64,000 nt of DNA from Ectocarpus siliculosus (Eukaryota; Sar; Phaeophyceae; Ectocarpales; Ectocarpaceae): the NCBI GenBank assembly GCA_000310025.1, contig FN647938.1, positions 309,109 to 373,108 of the forward strand, written 5' to 3'. This document shows positions 1 to 11,188 of this stretch, piece by piece (position 1 is the first letter of the stretch; every line of letters starts with the position of its first letter). The translations under genes and the position numbers were made by a program. A model generated the notes under the pieces. That model was not told the origin of the DNA, did not search any database, and saw only the letters and a program-made list of their open reading frames with translations.

Positions 1-415
1 GGAAGACATACCTATTGACAACTGGAGTCCGTCGCCGACAAAGACGCCCATCGAAAAGGCAAAGTAGAAACCTGGTCCTAAATACCATATGTAAATATGT
101 TACGCGACACTGGCGCGCAGCAGCTTGTCCCCTTCGCAGGTCCTGGCCGCAAACGCATTGCGCTGTGTAGTCTAATTTTTCTACCGTGGTTTTACTTTCT
201 TCCTCAAATGGATCGTGGTCTTGTTTCTGTCGATTCTATCATTTTTATATCTGATCAGAACCTTCGGATGCATGAGCCACACTACGATTGAGAAACTTCA
301 TTGAACACTTCGGCAAGCAACCAACATCAACACTACTTTGAAGTGGTGCATACCAAATTGAACTACACCATCTTTGTGACAGCGTTTAGCTGACAGGGCG
401 CCCTTCTTCTTGCAG

Positions 416-525
416 GATACTGCTTCCACAGCCCAGACAACCCTGCCAAGTATCGAGCAATGGTGCCAAACTGTATTGTAGCTTTCCCTCCCCCAACGGC
501 GAAAGGGTCTCCGAGGGTAGCGTAG
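416..525 (+). CDS. possible last exon of a gene entering from the left
   Basis: A pyrimidine-rich acceptor ending in TTCTTCTTGCAG precedes a short open stretch reading YCFHSPDNPAKYRAMVPN and ending at a TAG (523-525). The residue mix looks protein-like, but I recognise no family and see no upstream exon inside the window. If real, it is the 3' end of a plus-strand gene that starts before the window. It could equally be chance open frame. Confidence 0.22.
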
Positions 526-1371
526 ATGGATCGGCGCTACTTCCTCGTGTGGTCCGTCGAGAACACCGTGCGCAAGCCGCCGCTCGACAAGATAGACTAA
601 TGCGTACCAAGGCACTTCATATTTGCCGCATTTAAGTCCTGGCGGATGTGCGTGCGAGGCGACGGGCTAGGTTTTGTCGTTGAAGGTCCCCGTGGTTGCC
701 TCGTGGGTGTCCTTCTCTGTGATTACGAGGAGGTTAAAACGGCGACGTTGCAAGCGGGGGTTGGTGGGTGGGTGATGGTAGAACAACCCTAGCCACCACG
801 CCATATGAGTCGCATTACTTGTCAATGGAACGCTGATGCGAGCGCGATCTATGGCGCTTTTAGCACCCAGTGTTCCACCCTTGCTGTTCCAGTTCCACCA
901 CTCCATCTGTAAATAAATATCTACCTCTTCGTCAAGCAATGAAGCGAGATTCCGTTTCAGGAAATGCAACTTCTTGGAAGCAACAGTAAATACGAACGCG
1001 AGTCTCGCCGATTGATGACAGGGGGTTGGCTTTGTGCGCCCCACGGGCGATTGCTGCCGATGAGCACCATGCAATCCAGAGGGAAAAAGTACAATGGAGA
1101 CGTTCATTGTGGTTGGGACAATGTCTCGGATCTCGGCTTAGGAGGACAGTTCCAATCCCGGAAGCTTCGAGCTTGCATAGATCGCGAGGATTCGCCAAAG
1201 AAGGCTTCCATTTCTACGTTCGTACGGGGAAGGGGGAGGAGGTATTGGAAATAATATGGCAACCTATCATATGATACAGAAAATGGGGGATGTTTGATGC
1301 AGAAAACAGAAAGTCATTGCCATTAGCTCCTTGGGCTAGTAGACTACATATGTTCTTTATTGCTCACCTCT
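526..1371. other. no supported gene; 3' flank of the WW gene
   Basis: Only short overlapping open frames occur on both strands, none with a recognisable domain. The minus-strand sequence GAGCAATAAAGAAC just after the WW gene stop contains AATAAA, about 10 bases past the stop codon. It may be a polyadenylation signal, or chance at this spacing. Confidence 0.5.
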
Positions 1372-3375
1372 TCAGGATAGCAGCAACTCTCCTCCGCTTT
1401 TCGTCTCCCCCACCGTGTCATCATCTAGCTCTTGCCACCACTCTTCCCGCCCCTCCAGGTTGTTGCTGCTCCGCTCTGTTCTTCTGCAGTCGACGCCCCC
1501 GCTACCGATAGCTTTACCTTTGTCCACAATGCCTAGACTAACTGACCCATCGGCGCTGGCATCAGGAGAGCGAATTTTCGAGCCTTGAACACCGTCAGCA
1601 AGAAAAGCGGCTGTTCTCTCCGCCCCAACCTGCGGGAGCGATGACCATGACACATCGAGCTCGGCTTGGTCCCACTGTTTCGTTCCTACGTCATCGCCTG
1701 TGTATTTTTCTGTACGCCTCGATTTCTTGGTTGTCGCTTTATCCGTAGACCGTTGCGAATCTGGCCCCGCTACTTCATCCTCGACATCTGAGAGGCGGTC
1801 GTTGCCGCTATCGTTGCCACTGTTTTTGTCCATGTCGCTGCCGTTGCTGCTGGTTGTACCACTGTTGCTGCCGCTGCTGCCGCTGCTGCTGTTGCTATTG
1901 TTGTTGTTGCAGTCACGCTTGTCGCTGGTGCTACACGTACTGCCATAAATAAAACTGTCGATGCTGTTGTTCTCATTCGACATAGTGGTAGCTCCGACCA
2001 GACCCACACCGTCGAAATCCTCCTCCAAAGCATCAACATCCGTGCGTCCCCGACTCAGTTCCTGATCCCCTTCTCCGAACTCCGACGATGCTGCTGTATG
2101 GCAGAACTCCGATGATGCTGCTGTATGGCAGTTGTTTGAGTCTTGTGGAGTGTTTACCACCGTCCTTGAAGTTGCGACGGTTTCGACAAACCTGGCAACT
2201 TTCACCGCAACAGGCACTCCTGCCGGTTTGATGGGTGACGCAGGCGGCGGCGGTTGTTCTCTTTCAATCGGTGTTTTGTCGGAGAGCCCGCCGTTTCCTT
2301 CCTCCGGGTGCTCCTCCAACAACGCTGCCTCTCCGTTTGGCTCTGAGCATTCTCCCAAGCCCTCTCCTCGCACATCGGCTGTAACACCTGTGTCAGCCGA
2401 GAACTCTAGCACACGCAAGCGTTCCACCTCTCTCGGGTCCTCCCACTGCGTATGCCCGGAAGCTTCATGGAGGTAATAGGGGTACCCCTCCGACTGGAAC
2501 ACCTTCCAGAGCCCTGCCAACGCTGCTGATGCATCCCTTGTTTGCCTCCCACCCATTTCCTGTGAAACAACTATCACGAAAGAGTCACCTTCCTTCTCCG
2601 ATTCTTCGATTTCAACCGCTTCTTGGCCAGCGGTCGCTCCACTTCGTGAAGTCCCACGCCCCAGGACTGGTTTGTTGTCCACGTGCGATTCGAGGAATTC
2701 CGCCGCATCAGCACGAGGGCTACCCGACGTAGATGTCTGGTCCGTACCACCTCCGTGGCCCTTGCCGCCGACCTCTGGAGCTCGCGAGGAGGCACCCGAT
2801 GTATCCTGATCGTCATCTACGGAGGTCATCCACGACCCTATCGGTTCGGCCGCTGTTTCGCCGCCGCCGCCGCTATTTCTCGATGCCGCAGTGCTACCAT
2901 CCAGCTCCTCAATTTCCTTCTCGGTAAGATTCTGGGTCCTCATTGACGAAGCCGAAGCAGACGCACCTCTCCTGGAGATCTCATTCTCGTCCCGACCGTT
3001 AGTACTGTTGAAGTGGATCATCCGTGCCAGAGCACGGGCGCTGCCCGGGACACCTACGACGCTGGTCCCGTCCCCGATGTTTGTGGTTGCCGTTGAAGGA
3101 ACGGCGGACAACAGCGGCGTCGAGTCACAACTCGGTCTCCGATCGTCCTCCGGAGGTAAAACTGGAGTCGGAGGAGAAGGAGCCACGGTCGAAGGTGCGC
3201 TCAAGACGTTGTCTCTCCAGTTCGGATCCAAGCCCTCAAAGGACGCTGTCGACAACGACGAGTTGTACGAAGTGTGCTGGTTTGAAGGGTAGTAGTTTTG
3301 ATGCTGCTGCTGCTGTTCCTCCCGCCGTTGGTGGTGATGAGATGCCGTCGAGAGGCGGTGACTGTCGAGTACCAT
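1372..3375 (-). CDS. WW-domain protein, largely disordered
   Basis: One open exon encodes about 667 residues counted from the ATG at 3375, which has a good context (ACCATGG). A single WW domain lies near residues 290-320: it opens LWKVFQSEGYPYYL and closes THTQWEDP-like (TQWEDPRE), with both signature Trp residues, the Tyr pair and the terminal Pro. WW domains bind proline-rich or phospho-Ser/Pro ligands. The rest is low complexity: Gln/His-rich near the N-terminus, Asn/Ser/Gly runs near residues 500-530, acidic patches, and a perfect tandem of CHTAASSEF. The frame stays open upstream without an ATG, and a pyrimidine-rich acceptor (CTCCTCCTCAG) ends at 3568, so an upstream coding exon is likely and the true start may lie beyond 3600. 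No catalytic domain is visible; an adaptor role is inference. The WW call is firm, the start is not. Confidence 0.72.
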   Translation of the reverse strand: MVLDSHRLSTASHHHQRREEQQQQHQNYYPSNQHTSYNSSLSTASFEGLDPNWRDNVLSAPSTVAPSPPTPVLPPEDDRRPSCDSTPLLSAVPSTATTNIGDGTSVVGVPGSARALARMIHFNSTNGRDENEISRRGASASASSMRTQNLTEKEIEELDGSTAASRNSGGGGETAAEPIGSWMTSVDDDQDTSGASSRAPEVGGKGHGGGTDQTSTSGSPRADAAEFLESHVDNKPVLGRGTSRSGATAGQEAVEIEESEKEGDSFVIVVSQEMGGRQTRDASAALAGLWKVFQSEGYPYYLHEASGHTQWEDPREVERLRVLEFSADTGVTADVRGEGLGECSEPNGEAALLEEHPEEGNGGLSDKTPIEREQPPPPASPIKPAGVPVAVKVARFVETVATSRTVVNTPQDSNNCHTAASSEFCHTAASSEFGEGDQELSRGRTDVDALEEDFDGVGLVGATTMSNENNSIDSFIYGSTCSTSDKRDCNNNNSNSSSGSSGSNSGTTSSNGSDMDKNSGNDSGNDRLSDVEDEVAGPDSQRSTDKATTKKSRRTEKYTGDDVGTKQWDQAELDVSWSSLPQVGAERTAAFLADGVQGSKIRSPDASADGSVSLGIVDKGKAIGSGGVDCRRTERSSNNLEGREEWWQELDDDTVGETKSGGELLLS

Positions 3376-3567
3376 GGTCCTGGCGCTGACAGGCACGCGA
3401 GCCAACGCTGACACATTTCCAGGTGCAGCACAGGAATGCTGCGAGCCAAGCGGCTGCCTGCCCCCGACCACGTACACCTGAAGGCCGTCGAAGAGACTGC
3501 CATGTCTGCCTTGAACCGGAGCGGAGGCAGACGACGCCGGAGAAATGACGTCCTCTTCGACGGTAGA

Positions 3568-4500
3568 CTGAGGAGGAGTAGCCTTGGTGTTGTGTAGTTC
3601 CCCACCGCGTGCGTAGAGACCTCTGGAGTACCGTCGTCACGGTTAGCACAGGAGGTGATCGTCGTGAGCGAGCGTTGCAGGTGCTCTTCGCGAGCAGTTT
3701 TGGAAGGCAGTCGTATCAACCACGACAGCAAGAAAGCAAACCACGATGCGACCGCCGTCCATTTTCCTTGGGGTGTACTGCTTGGACTTGCGGTTGTCTA
3801 CAAGGCAGGCCATAAACGTGCCAGAAGGGAAATGGAACGAGAACTGATTCACCCCAAGGAGCCCCGAGAGACAAAGCAACACATGCTTGACACATAATAC
3901 GCGTAGATAAACCAGCATTGGGCAGAGATGCGGTATTTGGTACACGAAAACAACACCCTTTGAGCGGCAAGTATCGAGTAGATGCAAATCTTGCCTTCTG
4001 TCTTGCTCGCTGGTCGATCGCAGCAAGTCTCGATCAGAAGAATCCGCCCCAGATGTGTAAACGGGTTGCCTGCAGGACGTTGGGTCGTTCAAGTCTTCGA
4101 ACTGCTGGTGGCCTAAACCCGCCGCCGAGTAGCAGCGGTGTTCCAGATCTCGACTGCGGTGATCAGGCGTCCTGTCGAAGTCATAGCGCCGAATTAAGGA
4201 TATGTGATATATTGACAACATGCGGAAAAAACGAGCGTCTGGTTGCTATGAACGTGACGAGGGCGTGGGCGTGTAAGAACAGCTTGATGTTCCTGCGCGG
4301 GCATACCGTGATTCAACTCAGAAAAAGCTAAGCGGCACATATTTCCTTAAGTCCGATATCGACAACAACCATTGTGCCATCGTTGTGGTCTTCCACTCTT
4401 TACTTGTGTAGAACCGGAACGCTATTTGTCGAAGCGGGGGGGGAAGGGGCAGTGGCGATACGCAATAGCCCCTTCGACTCTGCGTAACAGGCATCAGCGC
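3568..4500. other. intergenic or upstream exon region of the WW gene
   Basis: This gap lies between two minus-strand genes and should hold the 3' UTR of the ankyrin gene and the 5' end of the WW gene. Open frames up to about 190 codons are present, but none shows a domain or convincing splice pairing. I could not place the first exon of the WW gene here. Confidence 0.4.
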
Positions 4501-7500
4501 TTACGGGTTCGATGCAGAACCGCTCGAGTGTGGCCGTGGTAGTGCGTCAGCCGTGGCAGATCCCCCCCCTTCGTTCGCTCGACGATGAGCCTGAAACTGT
4601 GCATCTCCCCCGGACGGTGTTCCCGCGGCAGGAGCATATTTCCGGATAAGCCTCGTGACGGCAAGATGGCCGCCTCGAGACGCCAGTGCAAACGGGGTTT
4701 GACCATCTGCGTTCGGAACGCTACACATGAGCCACAGGCAAAGACGGGGGGGGGTGACGTGCGGTGCCCGCAGGCTTGAATAATGTCGGCCAGTTCATCA
4801 GAGAAGGCAGCACGATAGTGCCGCTACGTCAAAAGCACAGAAAGAGCGAGACGAAGAGCGTTGTTGACTACCGTATAACTATGGAGCATCGGGGCAACCA
4901 AAAACCCTGGTGGATTCACTACCAAACCTCGAAACCATATATGCATAAAAAAAACGTGCGCCACAACACCGCAATATAGAGCAGAACAACCCCAAATCTT
5001 CTTGAAGCTGGAAAAACACTCACTCTGGTTCGGCAGCTGTACCCAGCAATAGTTCGACGCAGGCGATGTGTCCGGGGGCAGCCGCCGTGTGTAGCGCCCT
5101 GTCCCCCCTTGCGTTTCTCTCCTCCAAGACGACATCGCCGCCAGCGTCCAGAAGAGACCCGAGCGCTCCGGCATGCCCACTCCCGGCTGCCCCATGCAGC
5201 GGGGTGTTTCCCTTTCTGTCAACAGCTCGCAAGTCAGCCCCGTGATGAAGCAGAGCTTCCACGATACCGTCATACCCCCGGCGGCACGCGACATGGAGCG
5301 GTGTCTCTTTGTTGGGGTCCTTGTGGTTGGACACCACAGCGTCGGAGCGGCTCGGAGCGGCCGTCTCGAGGATAAGCCGCGCGCAAGCCTCCTGCCCCGA
5401 GGCTACCGCAGCCTGAAGCGCCGTCTGTCCGAAGGCCGGGTGCGGATCGTTCCGAGAACCACGGCGGAGGCATTCCCGCACCATCCCGACATCCCCCAGG
5501 CGGCAGGCAAGAAGCATCGGGGTGTCTCCGGTTCCTGTCTGGGCAATGTCGACCGGACAGCCCTGGTCGAAAATGGCAAGCACGGCCGCAATGTCTCCGC
5601 GCCTGACAGCCGGAAAGAGGCGTCGCCGCCAGGCGTGGATCGTATCTACAGACCATGCTCCGCCCTCCCCGAACACCTTTGGTATCTCCGAAGAAAGGTC
5701 CGCATCCGAGCGAAGGGAGACTTCATGCCGGGAAACCTCTGTGTTGAGCGCGGTTGCGGCTCGATCGCTTTGCCGTTGCCCTCCTACACGGGAGTCAACC
5801 TCGTGGTCGACATCAATGAGCCTTTCGCCAGACATGTTTTCTTCGAGATCAGGGCCGGCAGGGCTTGCAGCGGGCTCGGGCCAAAAGCGATGAGGAAGAA
5901 GGGGAGCAACAGCATCGCCAGCAGCCTCCACCAACCCTCCTCGCTTGGCCATCAGCGCCACCCTCGCAAGCGCGCACACCCACTCCCTTGCCTCCGGGAG
6001 ACTCTCGGCCGCGAGGTCGAGACTTCTGTCGTGCCCCACCAGGCTGAAGCATAGCTTCGGATCCGGGAGCGTGTGGATTCCGCGGTGCGAAGCTTGCTGC
6101 CAGAACGCCGGCGTTTTGTGCCCCCTAGCTAGATCCACAATCTCTTCGACTACTATCTCCCTCGGAGGAAACCTCTTGAGGTCTCTCTCGGGGTCCACCC
6201 AGATGAAAGTGAGAGGCCAAGCGGCGTGCAGCCGCATCATCGGGATGGACGGCGCAGCGCCCTTGTCACCTCCTCCAGCGCGACTCGACTCGTTGCCGCG
6301 GTCGGCCTCCCGCCCACACACTCCGCTACCGCCGCCTCCTCCTGCCGTCGGCCGCACGACCAAACGCCCGCTTGCCGTAGTGAGCAGTCCCTCTGCCGGT
6401 TTCATTTGAAACCAGCGGCGCTTCGGTGTTCCCGCGTTGTGGTAAGGAAATTTCCACAGAAAGCCACCTTCGACAAGAACACGAGGGAGGCTAAGATCTA
6501 ACCCGTTGGCAGAATTTCCCGACGACTCGTTCCCCCATCCCGTTGGCCCTACCGAGCGCGGGGACGAGTTGCCCCTCACGAAGTCTGACCAACTCTCCGG
6601 CGTAGGACGAGAACTCGCGGCATCTCGCCTCCTTCTGGAATTTGAGCGTATTGGCGAGACGTCCATTTCCGGGGGTTCAAAGCCATGAGAAAAAGAGAGC
6701 AATCGCTGTCCTTGTTCGTTGCGCAGTTGTTGCTGCGCTCTGAGTGCCTCGTTCTCACGTTTCAATCGTTCGCGATGCCTAGTATCTTCCCGCGCGTGAT
6801 CGTGCCGCCGACCCGAGAGATGAGGTGAGTCCAGCGATCCGAAGTGACCGTCGGGGTCATGTTTGTTGTTCCACGGGCCGACGTCGAATCCTCCATCACT
6901 CATTCTGCCAAACACACGAATTTCCGACAGACATGACGCCATGATGAACACAGACGTTTGTTCACGGAGATAGATATAGAGCCAAGACCAGACCAGAAAA
7001 ATGAATCGTACAACAATACAGACAGGAATGCATCGGTTTGATGGGCACCGAGTTTCGGGCGGATGGATCCTCTGGGCGCAGGACCGGCTTATGAAAAGAC
7101 CGGGAAATGAAGACACTGCGGGAGTGAGGTTCGATTCACTAGAAGCTGCAGATGTCATTGTACCTTGATGTTCGCTTTTGCTGTTGCTTTAGCGCTTCGT
7201 TCTCCCTCCTGAGCTCAACCATTTCCGCCTCAACCTGATGATTCACCTCTCCGGACAATGACTTCGTTTCCGTCAGCTCTAATCTTCTGCTACCTCGGCT
7301 CTTTTGTCTGCCGTCTGCTCGACGATGACGACGTTGATGGTTAATGTACTCGGTAGCTCGACGATGTCGCCGCGGTGGTGGAGACCGGTGCTTCGTGCTG
7401 TTTCTACTGCTGGCACGACGATGTCGACGTGCTCCCCCACTATCAAATTCGCAAGCCTCTTCGAAATCCTCGAGTGGAGCAATTCGCGAGTAGTTTTGCG

Positions 7501-8431
7501 TGGAGTTTGATGGCAATCGACGAGAGCTCTGGGTAATACGCTGGCCGAAGAAATCCTTTCTTCGTCTTCCGGAAGATGCGGGCCAGCAGTCCGAACTGTC
7601 ACTCACGCTAACGGATCCGATACCGCTGTCTTCCTCCCCCCTCACCTGGAACCCGCTCGTCGACCTATCGTCGTCTGTATTACTTTTCCAACAGCGCCGA
7701 GAAGACGATTTATGGTCGACGCGGCTTAACGTTTGGTTCCTACGGCTATTTCTAGTGTCTATTGAAAGCCCCAGAAAACGTGGGCCGTCGCTGGGTTTTA
7801 CACTATCGTCGTCCTCTTCATCGCGATGGTTGCGTCCGGTTGATGCTCCTTCTGGACCGTGTTCGTCGGAGAGATTGAAAGAGTCGGGCAGGGTATCAAC
7901 CTCTCCCTCGTTGTTGGTTTTGATGCTCTCAGGTCGCAAGCTGGCGGCGTCTTCCTTCGCGCTGTGTTGCTTCTGGCTGGGGTCCGTTTGACCACAGCTT
8001 TCAAACACCCCACCACCCACACTAGTAGACATCACTTCCCCGCCCAAAGAGTTGTAGCTCAATGGGGCTCCTTCCATACCCTGGTTGAAGCCTTGTGGAC
8101 AGTCGGGTGCCTCCTCTGTGCGTGGCTCCTCGTGAGCAAACGCATGAGACGCTACTGCAACAGGGGGCTCCGCGCCTGGCCCGACGCTTCCGAGGGTTCC
8201 CGCCGCCTCCGCATGCCTCCTACTTCGTTCGTCCGCGCGAGCACCGACACTGCCACCGGTGCACAACACGTGCCCGACTTGTTGACTTCGAGAAGCTGCT
8301 ATCGGAGAGGAACCACTGTCTAGCAAGGCGTCCGCTGTAGAGACCGCTAGAAGGGCAATGTCGCCGCGTCCTTCTCGCTCCTGCTGGAACTCGGCGGCAG
8401 CGTAGACTTTGTGTCGGTCTCGTCGAGGCAT
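4501..8431 (-). CDS. PH-domain and ankyrin-repeat protein
   Basis: Three exons, 7164-8431, 5024-6904 and 4501-4720, join in phase to 1122 residues. Donors read AAG|GTACAA and AGA|GTGAGT; acceptors end TTTGGCAG and CATGTGTAG. The N-terminal third is disordered and Ser/Arg-rich. Two similar Glu/Gln-rich heptads (RRENEALKQQQ and KRENEALRAQQQ) flank intron 1. A PH domain follows at roughly residues 570-770: it opens GGFLWKFPYHNAGTPKRRWF, has a Gly-rich loop insert, and closes with the helix ARE-W-VCALARVAL. About six ankyrin repeats fill the C-terminus, for example ETPLHVACRRGYDGIVEALL and NTPLHGAAGSGHAGALGSLL, and the last repeat is completed only by exon 3. PH domains bind phosphoinositides or proteins and ankyrins bind proteins, so a membrane-recruited scaffold is the natural inference. 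The start ATG at 8431 follows a stretch open only from a TTG, so an upstream exon is not excluded. Confidence 0.85.
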
Positions 8432-9877
8432 GGCACTCGTACATCCGTGCGGTGTGTCACCGTGGATCAAGCCATGACGAGAACAGCCATTCAACTCTAG
8501 CCACGGAAAGTAGAGCTACATGTAGTCACGCGTCGCGGGTGTGGTGTTGGTGGCAACGCGGCGGAATACCAAGCGTTTCTGCCGGTTCGGAAGAACTTTT
8601 TGTGAACAGGCCAACAGGCCCGAGAGTTACCCCGCACCCACACGCACTTTCGGTGTTCGGTTTGTTTTCTGCGTGCTGCTTTGTGCGTAGTGCGTAGAGG
8701 AGACGCTATCGGCGGGTGTTGTTCGCACTTTGTCTGTGAGCAAGGCATTTCAGATGCAACTGTAATTCTCTTTGTTTCAGTGGATGCATACATTCATGCA
8801 CGCATACAACAAGTCAAGTTTTGTGCAGGAGTTTTTTTCCTACTGGGCGTCGTTGAACTTTCACTTTTACCCACGAAAACTCACAGCTCCGAACACTGAG
8901 CCATGGCCTCTATGCATTTGTGTCGTAGGTGGTTCTTTCGTCGGTTCTCAGTTTTATTCGTTTCGGGTGAAGAAAGAACACAGCTTAGAAACTAGCACCA
9001 CCAAATCAGACGGGAATCGTGAAATATCAACGCAGAAGTGTAGGAAAAATAGTGGGAGAGTGGCGATGCGATGCACAGGAGAAGGACTACAAAAATCAAG
9101 AAATACTACGCCCAAGTATATACTGCTGTTTTGATCGAGGTGCCACATGGATCTGTCAACTCAAAAGATAATAACATTGACCTCCGCTGTGCCCCGTCCT
9201 TGCCATTGTCTTAACACTACAGCCCTCCGCCACGGGCTGACTTGAAATGCAATATAAAACATAACTCCCCCTTTCGTATGTACAACACAAACTAGTTCTG
9301 AGGCCACACCGCACAAAGACGAACACCACCGCACCAATTTTCAAGCTAAAAAAATTACACACGAGACTGACGCTCACCAAGCATCATCGTCAAACCTAAC
9401 CTACGTAAGCGACTGTACCAATCTTGATCTGCATGAACTTTACGAGCTTTCAACCTGAAACTACGCCAACACACGATTTCCCTTGGGCAACGTTTACCTA
9501 AAAAAGGTCGATCACTCAACCGTGTCGGTCTGAAGGGTTGGTACCTTGGATCAGCTTCTAAGATGCCTTGATTTTAACATTGACTACACATATTCAGCTG
9601 TACCTGAGTTTCCAACAGCCAACTTGTCCACATGAGAGTTGGCTATTCACCTTCACACAAACCTGGTAATAACCATCCGTGTATCACCTACATACCACCA
9701 CGCCCTTCTCCAAAGCATCGTCTCGAGCGTCAGGCACTCATCCGACAAAACAAGTTGTGTACCGGGAGCGCAGAACGGTAAAAAGATACCACCATGCCAA
9801 CACCCGCCTGTTCAACCGAACGGTAAAAACTAGACAAGCAATCAAAAAACCTCTTCCAGACCAGCTTGCTATTGGCT
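8432..9877. other. intergenic; no supported gene
   Basis: Relatively A/T-rich sequence between the 5' end of the ankyrin gene and the 3' end of the aminotransferase gene, both on the minus strand. Open frames are short, without recognisable domains or paired splice signals. It should contain the ankyrin-gene promoter and the aminotransferase 3' UTR. Confidence 0.5.
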
Positions 9878-11116
9878 TCAAGCGGCGACCGCGGCGGGCT
9901 GCTCAATCGCCGCGATGCTGCCCTCCATCTGAGCCTGCTCTTCGGCCATCTTCATCAGCACTTCGGCGGCGGCTTCGATGGTCTCGTCCGTCTTGCAGAA
10001 GCAGAACCGCACCAGGCCATTCCCGAGACCTTTCTTGCGAGAGTCTTCCGAAAAGAACGGACTGGTGGGGATGGCCACGAGACCGTGCTCGATCGCCAGC
10101 CACCGGCAGAACGCCCAGTCGTGCGTCATGACGGGCATTGCTGGGGTGCTCGCCTTCAAGTACTTCTCTGGCACCTGGAACAGCGCCGACCAGGAACAGT
10201 GGGACGTCAAGTAACTGGTCGGGATCGTGATGGTGCGAATGATTGTCTGGCCCTCGTCTGGCAACGGCAAGCAGGCATCGGGAATACACCCCGTTAGCTC
10301 TGTTGTCCACGTGGACACAGAAAGCTTTCACGTGAACCCCGCCCTTGGTCGCCGAAACGCCCACAGCACGAAACCCCTCCTTCACGGTCTAAACGTTTGA
10401 ACGATGGCTGTGACAACATGAATCGACCGCAGCACGCTATATTAATATCACATCGCGCTTTCAACAAAACACGTATGCCCCGTTCGCCCAGCCCTTTCCC
10501 CAAAAGCACCAAAAGCAAGTTTACCTTGATTTTGGTGACATCCCCGATGAGGAAAAAGCCTCCTTCCCCCTTGAGGGACTGGATGCCCGCCGCGGCGAGG
10601 GCACCCTCCAGCCGATGTCTCTTGCCCGAATATTGCTCCCTAAGCCAATCGTAGTAGCTGGGGCTGCCCTCGTACGGCTTCTCAGCGTCCACTAGCACGG
10701 TGCACATGGCCTCCTGCATGGGTGTCGCGGCGCAGAACTGCATGTACGGCAGGATGGTGTGTATCTCTTGGATCACGCGCTGGGGGCCCAGGACCCACCC
10801 CACCTGATGGGAACCGAAATGGTCACAAGGGAAAAAGAAATGGTCGGAATTCGTGCCGGAGTTAATCAGGGCACGACAGGCCGTTTTCGAGCAATAGACC
10901 AAGGGAACAGAACGGCGTGCAACGTGCTTAGAGGCAGCAAGGTCACAGGGGTACAACAGAACGGTGAAGAGCGCAGCGGGCTGTTGATTGGATGGCTCTC
11001 ATCCAGTTGTCTATACACTTTTGGGATGTGCTGACGACCAAGATATATCAATCGAGGATTGCCTCTTCTCCTCGCGATGCTAGCCTTGAAAAAATAAGCA
11101 CCATGAACAGAAACAT

Positions 11117-11188
<72 letters not shown>

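Noticed and set aside
5173-6054. Plus-strand frame of 293 codons
   Set aside because: Antisense shadow of the PH/ankyrin exon; no independent protein features.
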